Below, piece by piece: positions 26,906 through 36,461 of a stretch of 64,000 nt of DNA. The position numbers were made by a program, and so were the translations under genes. Numbering within the stretch: the stretch's first letter is position 1; every line of letters starts with the position of its first letter. The stretch comes from Novosphingobium sp. Leaf2 (GTDB taxonomy: Bacteria > Pseudomonadota > Alphaproteobacteria > Sphingomonadales > Sphingomonadaceae). The stretch is taken from positions 186,001 through 250,000 of the forward strand of contig NZ_LMJY01000018.1 in NCBI RefSeq assembly GCF_001421325.1, written 5' to 3'. Under the pieces are notes generated by a model, which worked only from the letters and a program-made list of their open reading frames with translations, was not told the origin of the DNA and searched no databases.

Positions 26906-28210
26906 TTGGCAAGTGGGGGCGGCCCTGCCATTCACCGCAGCGTGAGTCGACCCGCCCCCACTTCTCCGCTGCAGATTGCTGACTACCGCCGGTTCTGGCT
27001 GGCACGGTTCTGCGCCGTGCTGGCCACCACCGGCACGGTCGTCATCATCGGCTATCAGCTCTACGATATCGCGCGTGCGGACTACGGGATGTCGATCCCG
27101 CAGGCATCGTTTCAGCTGGGCCTGCTGGGCTTCGCGCAATTCCTGCCGGTGTTCCTGCTTACCCCGGTGGCCGGCGTGCTGGCCGACCGGATCGACCGGC
27201 GCAAAGTGGCATCAACCGCCGCTCTGCTCGACATGTGTGTTGCCTTGGGGCTCGGCCTGATCACCGCGCTGCAGATCCGCAATCTGCCGGTCCTGTATCT
27301 GTTTGCGGTGCTACACGGCACGGTGCGCGTCTTCATCAGCCCGGCGATGAGCGCGATCGCGCCCAACATCGTGCCGACCAACCTTATTCCCAGGGCGATC
27401 GCCTTCAATTCCATCGCCATGCAGGCCGGAACGATTATCGGCCCCGTTGCCTACGGGTTCATGTTCGCAGCCGATCACGCCCTGCCTTACTGGTCGTCGG
27501 CATTTTTCACCCTGGTAGGCGCGATCACCATCCGCTCCATCCGCCACATGCCGCCACCAACGGCCCATGCCACCCGACCCCATCCGTTCCGTCAGATCGC
27601 CGACGGGTTCCGGTTCGTCTGGAACGAACGCTTCCTGCTCGGGTGCATTACGCTCGATCTGTTTGCCGTGCTGCTGGGAGGTGCAACCGCGCTGCTGCCA
27701 GTATTCGCGCGCGACATCCTGCAGGTGGGGCCTGAAGGCCTTGGTCAGATGCGCGCGGCGGGAGCGGCCGGCGCGGCGATCGTCGCGCTGACGCTTTCGT
27801 TCCGCCCGCTGCAATCCAACGTCGGCGTCAAGATGCTGGCGGCCGTAGTATTTTACGGGGCAATGACCATCGGCTTTGGCCTGTCGCGCCAATTCCTGCT
27901 GTCGCTGCTGTTTCTCGCCCTGCTGGGTGCGGCGGACATGATCTCGGTGTTCATTCGCAGCTCCCTCATCCAGCTGCGCACACCGGATGACAAGCGCGGG
28001 CGTGTGTCTGCGATTTCGGGCCTGGCGATCTCGGCGTCCAACGAACTGGGGGAGTTCCAGTCCGGCTTTGCCGCCGCGCTGCTGGGCGCAACCGGAGCGG
28101 TTGTTTTCGGCGGCGGGGCCGCCATATGCATCACGCTTGCCTGGGCCTGGCTGTTTCCTGAAATACGCCGCGCCCGCACGTTTGAACCCAAATGGGAGCA
28201 AGAGACATGA
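26906..28210 (+). CDS. MFS transporter (EntS/MFS_3-like)
   Basis: A 434-residue major facilitator with about eleven or twelve hydrophobic segments. It has the inter-helix motif [12 protein letters not shown] after helix 2 and a second cytoplasmic loop with [18 protein letters not shown], typical of the EntS-like efflux branch. There is no ATG at the expected N-terminus: TTG 26906 (preceded by AGGGA) or GTG 26942 are candidates, and the longer open frame overlaps the receptor gene. The stop overlaps the cysK start as ATGA. Substrate is unknown; position after the ZnuD-like receptor hints at metal or siderophore-type traffic. Confidence 0.8.
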   Translation: MASGGGPAIHRSVSRPAPTSPLQIADYRRFWLARFCAVLATTGTVVIIGYQLYDIARADYGMSIPQASFQLGLLGFAQFLPVFLLTPVAGVLADRIDRRKVASTAALLDMCVALGLGLITALQIRNLPVLYLFAVLHGTVRVFISPAMSAIAPNIVPTNLIPRAIAFNSIAMQAGTIIGPVAYGFMFAADHALPYWSSAFFTLVGAITIRSIRHMPPPTAHATRPHPFRQIADGFRFVWNERFLLGCITLDLFAVLLGGATALLPVFARDILQVGPEGLGQMRAAGAAGAAIVALTLSFRPLQSNVGVKMLAAVVFYGAMTIGFGLSRQFLLSLLFLALLGAADMISVFIRSSLIQLRTPDDKRGRVSAISGLAISASNELGEFQSGFAAALLGATGAVVFGGGAAICITLAWAWLFPEIRRARTFEPKWEQET

Positions 28211-29124
28211 AGGCCCAAAGCATCCTCGATACGATCGGCAATACGCCGCATATCCGCTTGTCGCGGCTGTTCCCCGACCACGAGGTGTGGGTGAAGGCAG
28301 AGCGGGCGAACCCCGGCGGCTCGATCAAGGACCGTATCGGCCTGGCGATGATCGAAGCCGCAGAGGCTGATGGCAGCCTGAAGCCTGGCGGCACAATAAT
28401 CGAGCCGACATCGGGCAACACTGGCATCGGCCTTGCGATGGCGGCTGCGGTGAAAGGCTACCCGCTCATTCTGGTGATGCCGGAATCGATGTCGCTGGAG
28501 CGTCGCCGGCTGATGCTGGCCTACGGCGCCAAGTTCGACCTGACCGCGCGTGAAAAAGGCATGAAAGGCGCGATTGAACGGGCCAAGGAACTGATCGAGG
28601 CCACGCCCGGTTCCTGGATGCCGCAACAGTTCGACAATCCCGCCAACGTCGATGTGCACGTGCGCACCACCGCGCAGGAAATCCTGGCGGATTTTGCCGA
28701 CACCCCGATCGATGTGATGATCACGGGCGTTGGCACCGGTGGCCATCTCACCGGGTGCGCAGAGGCTCTGAAAGCGCAATGGCCCGCGATGAAGGCCTAT
28801 GCCGTAGAGCCCACGCTGTCGCCGGTCATCTCCGGCGGCCAGCCCGGCCCTCACCCGATCCAGGGCATCGGCGCCGGGTTCATCCCCGGCAACCTTCACA
28901 CGCAGGCGATCGACGGCGCCATTCAGGTCGACCCCGCCGACGCCAAGGAATGGGCGCGCCGCAGCGCCACCGTAGAAGGCATGCTGGTGGGCATAAGCTC
29001 GGGCGCGACGCTGGCCGCGATCGCCCGCAAGCTGGAGGACCTGCCAGCCGGATCGCGCGTACTGGGGTTCAACTACGATACCGGAGAGCGTTATCTCTCG
29101 GTCCCCGATTTCCTGCCTGAGTAA
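28207..29124 (+). CDS. cysK: Cysteine synthase A (O-acetylserine sulfhydrylase)
   Basis: A PLP enzyme that makes L-cysteine from O-acetylserine and sulfide. The 305-residue protein shows [10 protein letters not shown], the PLP lysine in NPGGSIKDR (Lys41), the substrate loop [11 protein letters not shown], the phosphate loop [10 protein letters not shown] and the terminal SSGATLAA block with its PLP-pyridine Ser. ATG 28207 overlaps the MFS stop, so it is translationally coupled. CysK rather than cystathionine synthase is supported by length and the absence of extra domains. Confidence 0.93.
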   Translation: MKAQSILDTIGNTPHIRLSRLFPDHEVWVKAERANPGGSIKDRIGLAMIEAAEADGSLKPGGTIIEPTSGNTGIGLAMAAAVKGYPLILVMPESMSLERRRLMLAYGAKFDLTAREKGMKGAIERAKELIEATPGSWMPQQFDNPANVDVHVRTTAQEILADFADTPIDVMITGVGTGGHLTGCAEALKAQWPAMKAYAVEPTLSPVISGGQPGPHPIQGIGAGFIPGNLHTQAIDGAIQVDPADAKEWARRSATVEGMLVGISSGATLAAIARKLEDLPAGSRVLGFNYDTGERYLSVPDFLPE

Positions 29125-29135
29125 GTGAGCGCTGC

Positions 29136-29855
29136 ATGACCGTCGTACCTGAACTCGAAGTCGTTCCCTACACCCACGCCGGCGTTGACCTGACTGGCCT
29201 GCTGGCGCGCCCCGCAAGCACACCACGGGCTGCCGTCGCGCTGTTTCCGACCATCGCCAACGCCAACTCGCTGATGAAACAGCGCGCGCAGCGGCTCGCC
29301 GACGCCGGCTACCTGGTTCTGATTGTCGACTTCTACGGGGAGCCGGTGGAAAGCTTCCAGGCTTCCTTCCCGCTGGCGGAAAAGCTGCGTGCCGATAACG
29401 ACTACTACCGTGCGCGCATCGCCGCCGGGATCGACGCCCTGCGCTCACACCCTGACGCGGCTGGCCTGTCCGTCTTCGCCATCGGTCACTGCATGGGCGG
29501 CCAAGCGGTGCTGGAAGCGGCGCGGGCGGGCGAAGACCTGGCCGGCATCGTCAGCTTCCACGGAACCCTTGGCACAAGCGCCCCGGCGCAGCCCGGCACC
29601 GTGCGCCCACGCATCCTGATCTGCCACGGCGATGCTGATCCGCTCGCCCCGCGCGATCAGGTGCTGGCCTTCTGGGAGGAAATGGACGCCGCTGGGGTCA
29701 ACTGGCATTTCCACGCCTACGGCGGCGTCAAGCACGGCTTTACGGACCCGGATAGCGACACCAAGGGCATGGCGGCGCTCAATTACAACGCCAGCGCGGA
29801 TCGCCAATCCTGGGCCGCGATGTTGTCGTTCTTCGATGAGATCCTGGGCGGCTGA
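29136..29855 (+). CDS. Dienelactone hydrolase family protein
   Basis: A 239-residue alpha/beta hydrolase of the dienelactone hydrolase family. The triad is visible: nucleophilic Cys in GHCMGG, Asp in CHGDADPLAP and His in VKHGFTDP. Such enzymes act on dienelactones or small esters. There is no aromatic-degradation cluster here, so a general housekeeping esterase role is as likely. It starts 11 bases after cysK and probably belongs to the MFS-cysK run. No signal peptide is seen, so it is cytosolic. Confidence 0.88.
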   Translation: MTVVPELEVVPYTHAGVDLTGLLARPASTPRAAVALFPTIANANSLMKQRAQRLADAGYLVLIVDFYGEPVESFQASFPLAEKLRADNDYYRARIAAGIDALRSHPDAAGLSVFAIGHCMGGQAVLEAARAGEDLAGIVSFHGTLGTSAPAQPGTVRPRILICHGDADPLAPRDQVLAFWEEMDAAGVNWHFHAYGGVKHGFTDPDSDTKGMAALNYNASADRQSWAAMLSFFDEILGG

Positions 29856-29865
29856 GACTTCGGTC

Positions 29866-30243
29866 TCAGTCCTCCAACCGTTCAAGCGTATCGCCGTCCA
29901 ACCGCCGATAAAAGCAGCTGCGGGCCCCGGTGTGGCAAGCCGGGCCTTCGGGCGTAACCAGCAGCTGCAGCGCGTCCTGATCGCAATCGACCCGAATTTC
30001 CTGAACGCGCAGGAAATGGCCTGAGGTTTCCCCCTTGAGCCAGAGCCGTCCACGCGAGCGGGAGTGGAAATGCGCCAGCCCCGTCTCGCGTGTTTTCGCA
30101 AGAGCCTCAGCGTCCATATACGCGACCATCAGAATCTCCTGACTGCGCGAATCGACAGCGATAGCGATCAGCAGGCCCTGGGCGTCGAAGCGCGGAAGAA
30201 ACGCCGAACCAAGCTCTCGCTCCGCTGCTGTTACGTCAATCAT
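29866..30243 (-). CDS. hisI: Phosphoribosyl-AMP cyclohydrolase
   Basis: It opens the adenine ring of phosphoribosyl-AMP in histidine biosynthesis, using zinc and magnesium. The 125-residue monofunctional enzyme shows [30 protein letters not shown], the metal motif DCDQD and the zinc-Cys motif CHTGARSCF. Proteobacterial HisI is often fused to HisE; here HisE is absent from the C-terminus. It is convergent with the dienelactone hydrolase gene, with only 10 bases between them. Confidence 0.95.
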   Translation of the reverse strand: MIDVTAAERELGSAFLPRFDAQGLLIAIAVDSRSQEILMVAYMDAEALAKTRETGLAHFHSRSRGRLWLKGETSGHFLRVQEIRVDCDQDALQLLVTPEGPACHTGARSCFYRRLDGDTLERLED

Positions 30244-30594
30244 TCATCCATCCAACGCTATTACCGCAATGATCGCCCCAATTGTTGCAGGATAACAACA
30301 GGACGTAGTCAAAATCCGTCCATCTTCGCGAAACTTCTTTTCAACGAGGCTGATTCGAGGGATTTTGGCTTTGCAGCTGGGGGGCTGCTTCTGACCTACA
30401 GGTCGCTCGCAGGCAAGTATCCGGCAACGGAAATCTGGCCTGATCACGAAAGCGCGCCACGGTTCAGGGAAGCGATTATGAGGGATCGGGTCAAGCGAAG
30501 TCCAGGGGCTCGCTGAACTGCGAAAGCAGGACCTAACAGTTTCGTCACGAGGACGCCCGGAATCTGCAGTTCCGGGCGTTTTCGTTTTTCCCGA
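30244..30594 (+). ncRNA. Candidate structured small RNA ending at an orphan terminator
   Basis: This 351-base gap between hisI and comF (both minus strand) holds no convincing coding frame. It has GCAGC-loop-GCTGC (30373-30388), a GNRA-type hairpin CTGC-GAAA-GCAG (30518-30529) and then a strong plus-strand terminator (30553-30585). The nearest plus-strand gene ends almost 700 bases upstream and hisI lies antisense in between, so an independent plus-strand RNA of roughly 100-250 bases is a reasonable reading. The 5' end cannot be placed. I recognise no known RNA family (not SRP, RNase P or tmRNA). Confidence 0.4.
30553..30585 (+). terminator. Intrinsic terminator, plus strand
   Basis: ACGCCCGGAA (30553-30562) and TTCCGGGCGT (30570-30579) form a perfect 10-bp stem with a 7-base loop, followed on the plus strand by TTTTCGTTTTT. 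On the minus strand no U-run follows, so it does not serve comF. Confidence 0.82.
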
Positions 30595-31335
30595 TCACGT
30601 GTGATCCAGCGCCTCGTCCAGCACGCGTGCGAAGCAGGCGATGACCACCCGCTTGGCGCCTGCGCGCCGCAGCTGCGCAACGCAGGCATTGCTGGTCGCG
30701 CCGCTGGTCAGCACGTCATCCACCAGCACCACGCTTGCGCCTTTCAACCGGCCGGCGCGGCGTGGGTTGACGCGGATCGCGCCGGACAAGGCCCGCTTGC
30801 GCGCCAGCTTGCCCAGGCCGCCCAGCGACGGCGTCGGCTTGCGGCGTTCCAGCCCGTCCACCACCAGCTGCCCGCCGCTGATCCGCACCAGTTCGCGCGC
30901 CAGTTCCGCCGCTTGGTTATAGCCCCGCTTCCACAAGCGCCAGCGATGCAGCGGCACCGGCACAAACAGCCATGTTTCGTCCACGCCGTTGAGGCGCGCG
31001 GCGATGAGGCGCGCCATCATCCCGGCCAGTGCAAGGCGGCGACCGTGCTTGAGCGCCAGCACCAGCTTGCGTGACGGCTCGTCATACAAGGTGGCAGCGG
31101 CGATCCCGGCATGGCGCGGCGGCTGCGCGAAGCACGGTGCGCAAATACCGCCGTCCGGCATCGTATCGCCGAACGGGCGGCTGCACAGCGCGCAGGCCGG
31201 GTCGCCGGGTACGGACAGCGTGCTCCAGCATTGCGGACACAGGCCGCTTTGCGAGCCGATCCCGCCGCCGCACAGCGGGCAGCGCGGCGGAAAGATCAGG
31301 TCCACCACGGGGACCAGCAGCTGTGGCACAGGCAT
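30595..31335 (-). CDS. comF: ComF family phosphoribosyltransferase-like protein
   Basis: A 246-residue ComF-type protein, linked in other bacteria to DNA uptake and recombination. The N-terminal part has a four-Cys-pair zinc region (CPLCGGG, CPQC, CALC, CAPC; about residues 19-65) and the C-terminal part is a PRTase domain with the PRPP motif VVLVDDVLTSGAT. YDEPSRKLVLALKHGRR is the usual middle block. The stop comes just after the 30553-30585 hairpin region. Its divergent neighbour is a methyltransferase gene, a frequent alphaproteobacterial pairing. Confidence 0.9.
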   Translation of the reverse strand: MPVPQLLVPVVDLIFPPRCPLCGGGIGSQSGLCPQCWSTLSVPGDPACALCSRPFGDTMPDGGICAPCFAQPPRHAGIAAATLYDEPSRKLVLALKHGRRLALAGMMARLIAARLNGVDETWLFVPVPLHRWRLWKRGYNQAAELARELVRISGGQLVVDGLERRKPTPSLGGLGKLARKRALSGAIRVNPRRAGRLKGASVVLVDDVLTSGATSNACVAQLRRAGAKRVVIACFARVLDEALDHT

Positions 31336-31405
31336 GGCCGCAACCGTATCGGCCCGCGCGGTGACAGCAAGACGGTTGCAAGGATTTCATCGAGGCGGCA
31401 GGGGC

Positions 31406-32170
31406 ATGGACATGGCAAGCAAAGCTCCCCCGCGCATCTTCTCCCCCGCCCGCCGCCTGGCCCTGCGCCGTCGCATGCTGGCCTTACAAAGCCGCGCCGA
31501 TGCGCCGCGCTACATCATCGAAGATATGGTGGAGGACGTGCTGGAGCGCCTCTCGTTCCTGCGGTTCGAGCCGGCCCGTGCGCTGGTGATTGGTGACTAT
31601 TCCGGCGCGCTTTCGCAAACCCTGCTAGCGCGCGGCGTTGCCGTGACCCAGGCCGAACCTGCGCTGGGCTTTGCGGAGGAGCAGCCGTTTCCCTTCGATG
31701 GCTTCGATCTGATCGCCAGCCTGGGCACGCTGGATACAGTGAACGATCTGCCCGGCGCGCTGGTGCACAGCCGCAAGGCGCTGGCACCAGGCGGCATGCT
31801 GATCGCCAGCTTCGCAGCCTCCGGCAGCTTGCCGACATTGCGCGATGTGATGCTGGCTGCCGATGGCGAACGCCCGGCAGCGCGGCTGCACCCGGTGGTG
31901 GACGTGCGCGCGGGGGCGCAGCTTTTGCAGCGCACGCTGTTCGCCGATCCGGTGGTGGATCACCGCCATTTGGACGTCAGCTTTCGCAGCCTGGGCCGGC
32001 TGGTGCAGGATTTGCGGGCGCAAGGCCTGTCCAACGTGCTGGCAGACCCCGGCCCGGCGCTGGGCAAGTCCGCCCTGCGCCGCGCGCAGGAGGCTTTCGC
32101 CGCTGCAGCACGCGATGGCCGCACCGTGGAGCGGTTCGAGATCCTCACCCTTTCGGGCTGGAAGCGCTGA
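31406..32170 (+). CDS. SAM-dependent methyltransferase-fold protein (BioC/NDUFAF5-like)
   Basis: A 254-residue class I methyltransferase-fold protein. It has an N-terminal helical region (SPARRLALRRRMLA), a degenerate motif I (RALVIGDYSGALSQTLL) lacking the full GxGxG, then FDLIASLGTLDTVNDLPGAL and LAPGGMLIASFAASGSL. The layout matches BioC-like/NDUFAF5-type proteins often sitting beside comF in alphaproteobacteria; the mitochondrial relative helps assemble complex I. The weak motif I makes true methyltransferase activity uncertain. ATG 31406 is taken as start, and the longer open frame back to 30989 shadows comF. It converges with glyS. Confidence 0.75.
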   Translation: MDMASKAPPRIFSPARRLALRRRMLALQSRADAPRYIIEDMVEDVLERLSFLRFEPARALVIGDYSGALSQTLLARGVAVTQAEPALGFAEEQPFPFDGFDLIASLGTLDTVNDLPGALVHSRKALAPGGMLIASFAASGSLPTLRDVMLAADGERPAARLHPVVDVRAGAQLLQRTLFADPVVDHRHLDVSFRSLGRLVQDLRAQGLSNVLADPGPALGKSALRRAQEAFAAAARDGRTVERFEILTLSGWKR

Positions 32171-32173
32171 CGT

Positions 32174-34474
32174 TTAGCCCTCGATCCGCGAGAAGTCGGC
32201 CACGGTGTGCACCGCAGCGCGGAATCGATCCAGCAAGGCAAGGCGCGCCGCGCGCTTGGCGGGATCGGCATCGTTGACGGTCACGGTATCAAAGAACCCG
32301 TCGATCGGTGCGCGCAGCGATGCCAGCGCCGACATGGCGGCGGCAAAGTCCTCGCGCGCCACGGCTGCCGCGGCTTCGGGTTCGGCGCTGTCGAGCGCGT
32401 CAAGGAGTGCATTCTCCGCCGGCTCGGGCGTGTAGGTCAGCCCGCGTTCGGCAGCGTGGCGATCGGCCATCTTCGCCGCGATCACCACCGCGAGATCGGG
32501 ATCGTCCACTTCGGACAGCGGATCTTCCTCGCCGGTCTGTGAAAGCTCCGCCTCGATACCCTGCCAGTTCTCCTTGCGCAGGATATTGGCGGCGCGCTTG
32601 TATCCGGCGAGCAGATTTGCGCCGTCCTCGGTGGCGACGAACGCCTGCAGCGCATGGACGCGGGCGAGCAGGCGGACGAGATCGTCCTCCCCGCCCAGCG
32701 CGAACACCGCGTCGATCAAGTCATGACGGACGCCTGCTTCGCGCTGCTGAACTTTGAGGCGGTCGGCGAAGAATTCCAATAACAGCGTTTCGGTAATAAG
32801 GACCTGATCGGGCAATGCCGACAGTCTCTTGTCTGACAAGGCAATAGATGAAACCTGACCAGAATTATTAAAAAACTCGTTTATTAGAAACCTCTGCTGA
32901 TGCGTTCGCACTGGTGATTTTCCTGTCGTCATAAACGACAAGGCGATCTCTGATGCCGCTTTCCATATCGCAGATTTAAGTGAAATTCTTATATTGTTAG
33001 CCGTAAGAAGATTAGCGATAGCAATTGCTGCGCGTCGTAAAGCGAACGGATCTTTTGAACCTGTTGGATACTCTGCCGCGAAGTAGAACCCAATCAACGT
33101 ATCCAGCTTGTCCGCCAGCGATACGGCAACTGTCAGCGGCGCAGTAGGCACATCATCGCCCTGCCCGACCGGCTTGTAGTGGTCGCGAATGGCGTCGGCC
33201 ACGGCGTCGGGCAGGCCTTCGGCGTGGGCGTAGTAGCCGCCCATAAGTCCTTGTAATTCAGGAAATTCGCCGACCATTTCGGTGACGAGATCGGCCTTGC
33301 ACAATTCTGCCGCCTGACGCGCCAGCGCCGGGTCGCAATTCGGCACGATGCCCTCACTCGCCAGCCATTCGGCCAGCTTCGCCACGCGTTCCACCTTGTC
33401 GGCGAGCGTGCCCAGCTTTTCGTGGAAGGTGATGCGGCCCAGCTTTTCAGCTTGAGTGGACAGCGGGGTCTTGCGGTCCTGCTCCCAGAAGAAGCGCGCG
33501 TCGGACAGGCGGGCGGCGAGCACCTTGCGGTTGCCCGCGACGATGCCCTCGCCGCCGTCCACCGCGTCGATGTTGGCGGTGCATACGAAGGCGTTGGCCA
33601 GGGCGCCGGATGCGTCCTCGCACACGAAATACTTCTGGTTCACCCGCGCGGTTAGCTGGATCACTTCGGGCGGTACTTCCAGGAATGCCTCGTCAAAACG
33701 GCCCAGCAGCGGCACCGGCCATTCGGTAAGGCCGGCGTTTTCGATCACCAGCCCCTCATCCTCCACCAGCGTCAGCCCGGCGGCGGCGGCCACGTTGCGG
33801 GCCTCGTCGCGGATCAGGTCCTGGCGTTCGACGTGATCGACGATCACGTGGCAGGCGGACAGCTTGCGGGCATAGTCATGCGCGCCGCCGATGGTGATCT
33901 CGCCGGGCGCGTGGAAGCGATGGCCGCGCGTGGCGTAGCCGGAGCGGATGCCGCCCACTTCGCACTCCACCAGATCCTCGCCGAAAATGGCGACGATGCC
34001 CGAAAGCGGGCGCACCCAGCGCAGCGATTCCGTGCTGATGGACGCCGCGCCCCAGCGCTGCGACTTGGGCCAGGGAAATGCCCGCACGATAGCCGGGATC
34101 GCGTCCGCCAGCACATCGCGCGTGGCGCGACCGGGCTTTTCGATGATCGCGAAGTACGTGGGCTTGCCCTTCACGTCGCGCACCTCAAGCTGGTCCTTGG
34201 TCAGTCCGGTCTTGCGCAAAAAGCCTTCCAGCGCCTGATCGGGTGCGCTGGTGGCCGGGCCCTTGGTTTCATCGCTCACCGCCTCAGTAGTGTCCGGCAG
34301 GCCGTTGGCGATCAGGGCCAGGCGGCGCGGGGTGGACCACACGGTGATCTGGCCCAGCGCCACGCCCGCCGCGTCCATTTCCTTGCGGAACAGCTTTTCC
34401 AGATCGGCGCGCGCACCGGCCTGCATCCGGGCCGGAATTTCTTCGCTGCGCAGTTCGAGAAGGAAGTCGGTCAT
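32174..34474 (-). CDS. glyS: Glycyl-tRNA synthetase beta subunit
   Basis: The beta subunit of the heterotetrameric bacterial glycyl-tRNA synthetase, needed for tRNA-Gly recognition. The 766-residue protein begins [17 protein letters not shown] and shows [20 protein letters not shown] and [18 protein letters not shown]. The DPFALRR block and the C-terminal [24 protein letters not shown] and anticodon-binding region follow. Between the last two blocks, DNA at about 32800-33060 drops to roughly 40% GC against about 65% around it, while staying in frame. ATG 34474 overlaps the glyQ stop as ATGA. Confidence 0.95.
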   Translation of the reverse strand: MTDFLLELRSEEIPARMQAGARADLEKLFRKEMDAAGVALGQITVWSTPRRLALIANGLPDTTEAVSDETKGPATSAPDQALEGFLRKTGLTKDQLEVRDVKGKPTYFAIIEKPGRATRDVLADAIPAIVRAFPWPKSQRWGAASISTESLRWVRPLSGIVAIFGEDLVECEVGGIRSGYATRGHRFHAPGEITIGGAHDYARKLSACHVIVDHVERQDLIRDEARNVAAAAGLTLVEDEGLVIENAGLTEWPVPLLGRFDEAFLEVPPEVIQLTARVNQKYFVCEDASGALANAFVCTANIDAVDGGEGIVAGNRKVLAARLSDARFFWEQDRKTPLSTQAEKLGRITFHEKLGTLADKVERVAKLAEWLASEGIVPNCDPALARQAAELCKADLVTEMVGEFPELQGLMGGYYAHAEGLPDAVADAIRDHYKPVGQGDDVPTAPLTVAVSLADKLDTLIGFYFAAEYPTGSKDPFALRRAAIAIANLLTANNIRISLKSAIWKAASEIALSFMTTGKSPVRTHQQRFLINEFFNNSGQVSSIALSDKRLSALPDQVLITETLLLEFFADRLKVQQREAGVRHDLIDAVFALGGEDDLVRLLARVHALQAFVATEDGANLLAGYKRAANILRKENWQGIEAELSQTGEEDPLSEVDDPDLAVVIAAKMADRHAAERGLTYTPEPAENALLDALDSAEPEAAAAVAREDFAAAMSALASLRAPIDGFFDTVTVNDADPAKRAARLALLDRFRAAVHTVADFSRIEG

Positions 34475-35376
34475 ACGCTCCACCCGGGGAAATTGGTTTC
34501 CCACTTGTCCTTGTTGGTATCGATCCAGGCTTGGCACGATCCCTTGGCGAGATCGCGCACGCGGGCCATGTAGCTGGCGCGTTCCTGTACCGAGATCACG
34601 CCCCGCGCCTGCAGCAGATTGAACAGGTGGCTGGCCTCGATCGCCTGATCATAGGCTGCTAAGGGCACCTTAGCGTCGATACAGCGCATGCACTCCGCCT
34701 CCGCCGCCTTGAAGCCGGCGAACAGGCTGTCGGTGTCGGCGATCTCGAAGTTGTATTTGGACTGCTGCTGTTCGTTGGCGAGGAACACGTCGCCGTAGCT
34801 GACGCCTTCGTTGTTGAACCGCAGATCGTAGACCCAGTCCACCCCCTGGATATACATCGCCAGCCGTTCCAGCCCGTACGTCAGTTCGCCCGCCACCGGC
34901 TTGCAATCGAACCCGCCCACCTGCTGGAAATAGGTGAACTGCGTTACCTCCATGCCATCGCACCATACTTCCCAGCCCAGCCCCCAGGCGCCCAGCGTAG
35001 GGCTTTCCCAGTCATCCTCGACAAAGCGGATGTCGTGCGCCAGCGGATCGACGCCGATCGCGGCCAGGCTTTGCAGGTACAACTCCTGCAGGTTTTCCGG
35101 GTTGGGCTTCAGGATCACCTGGTACTGATAGTAATGCTGCAAACGGTTCGGGTTTTCACCATAGCGCCCGTCGGTAGGCCGGCGCGAAGGCTGGACGTAG
35201 GCCGCCTTCCACGGCTCAGGCCCCAGTGCGCGCAGGGTGGTGGCGGGGTGGAACGTGCCCGCGCCCATGCGCATATCGTAAGGCTGCAGGATCAGGCAGC
35301 CGTGCGCGCTCCAGAAGTTATGGAGCGTCAGGATCATGTCCTGGAAGCTGAGCGGCTGGGTGGGCGCGGCGGTCAT
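34471..35376 (-). CDS. glyQ: Glycyl-tRNA synthetase alpha subunit
   Basis: The catalytic alpha subunit, a class II synthetase that activates glycine. The 301-residue protein begins [16 protein letters not shown] and carries [63 protein letters not shown] and [12 protein letters not shown], which cover the class II motifs. I start at ATG 35376; the open frame to 35442 has no family match. It is coupled to glyS. A 169-base spacer separates it from the divergent TraB/GumN gene. Confidence 0.97.
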   Translation of the reverse strand: MTAAPTQPLSFQDMILTLHNFWSAHGCLILQPYDMRMGAGTFHPATTLRALGPEPWKAAYVQPSRRPTDGRYGENPNRLQHYYQYQVILKPNPENLQELYLQSLAAIGVDPLAHDIRFVEDDWESPTLGAWGLGWEVWCDGMEVTQFTYFQQVGGFDCKPVAGELTYGLERLAMYIQGVDWVYDLRFNNEGVSYGDVFLANEQQQSKYNFEIADTDSLFAGFKAAEAECMRCIDAKVPLAAYDQAIEASHLFNLLQARGVISVQERASYMARVRDLAKGSCQAWIDTNKDKWETNFPGWSV

Positions 35377-35545
35377 CCGGTGTTTTTCCGTCGGTTTTGG
35401 CAATGCCCGGCCTTTGAAGGATCGGACCTGCGAAATCAACACCGGCCAATGCGCGGCGCATAACCGTACCCGCTGCTTGACAACGATGCGCCCCTGCGTG
35501 CGTTAGAGCGTAAATCGCCCTCTTGCCCGACAGGCCCCTTTCAAA

Positions 35546-36454
35546 ATGTTCCGTATTAACGTGCGCGTACGCTCCTGGCTCGGCGCGGGGCTACTCGCCC
35601 TCACCACCCTGCCCGCCCCTCTTGCCATCGCACAGGATGCGCCCGCATCGAGCGCGCCGCAGCCGGCCTTGTGGAAGGTGGCAGACAAGGACACCACGAT
35701 TTGGCTGTTCGGCACGATCCACGTGCTGCCCCAGCCGGTGGACTGGCATACCGGCCCGGTCGCAAAGGCGTTCGATTCCGCGCAGGAACTGGTCACCGAA
35801 ATTCCCATCGACACCACCGCGCAGGCGCCCGGCGCCATTCTGGAAAAATCCAAACGGCAGGATGGCAAGTCGCTGCGGGATACGTTGGCGCCCGAGGACC
35901 GCACTGCCTATGAGGCGGCGCTGACTTCCATCGGCCTGCCGGTCTCGGCCTTCGATGGCAACAAGGCGTGGTTCGCCGCGCTGATGCTCACGCTCATTCC
36001 GCTCAAGACCGCCGGCTACAATACCGAAACCGGTATCGATGCGCAGGTGGCCGTGCGGGCGCGGACCCGCCATATGCTCAACCGCCCGCTAGAGACGGTG
36101 ACGTACCAGATCGGCCTGTTCGATACTTTGCCGGAGACGACGCAGCGCACGTATCTGGGCGAAGTAGTGAAGGCCCTGCCCGACGTGAAGGGCGATGTCG
36201 ATGCGATGGTCGCGGCTTGGAAAGCCGGAGACGCGGAGCATCTGGCAAAGCTGCTGAATGAGGACGAGAGCGACGCCATGATCGCCAAAGTCCTCATCAC
36301 CGATCGCAACGTGGCATGGGCAAAGTGGCTCAAGGCCAGGCTGGCCAAGCCGGGGATGGTGTTCGTTGCGGTGGGCGCAGGGCACCTTGCCGGACCCGGC
36401 AGCGTGCAGGACCAGCTTGCCGCCGCCGGCATCACGGTAACGCGGGTTCAGTAG
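35546..36454 (+). CDS. TraB/GumN family protein (first of a tandem pair)
   Basis: A 302-residue secreted protein with a signal peptide (about 1-29, ending AIAQ) and a TraB/GumN (TIKI-like) domain, a fold related to erythromycin-esterase and metalloprotease-like proteins. Seen are ALWKVADKDTTIWLFGTIHVLP with the GTIH metal-site motif, GIDAQV, TVTYQIGLFDTLPE and the terminal VAVGAGHLAGPGSVQDQL motif. The biological role in bacteria is not established. The next gene is a paralogue starting 7 bases after its stop, so they form a tandem operon. Confidence 0.87.
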   Translation: MFRINVRVRSWLGAGLLALTTLPAPLAIAQDAPASSAPQPALWKVADKDTTIWLFGTIHVLPQPVDWHTGPVAKAFDSAQELVTEIPIDTTAQAPGAILEKSKRQDGKSLRDTLAPEDRTAYEAALTSIGLPVSAFDGNKAWFAALMLTLIPLKTAGYNTETGIDAQVAVRARTRHMLNRPLETVTYQIGLFDTLPETTQRTYLGEVVKALPDVKGDVDAMVAAWKAGDAEHLAKLLNEDESDAMIAKVLITDRNVAWAKWLKARLAKPGMVFVAVGAGHLAGPGSVQDQLAAAGITVTRVQ

Positions 36455-36461
36455 GACGATG

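Noticed and set aside
30064..30516. A 150-codon plus-strand ORF over hisI and the gap before comF.
   Set aside because: Its first half is antisense to hisI, there is no ribosome site or family match, and the region shows RNA-like hairpins instead.
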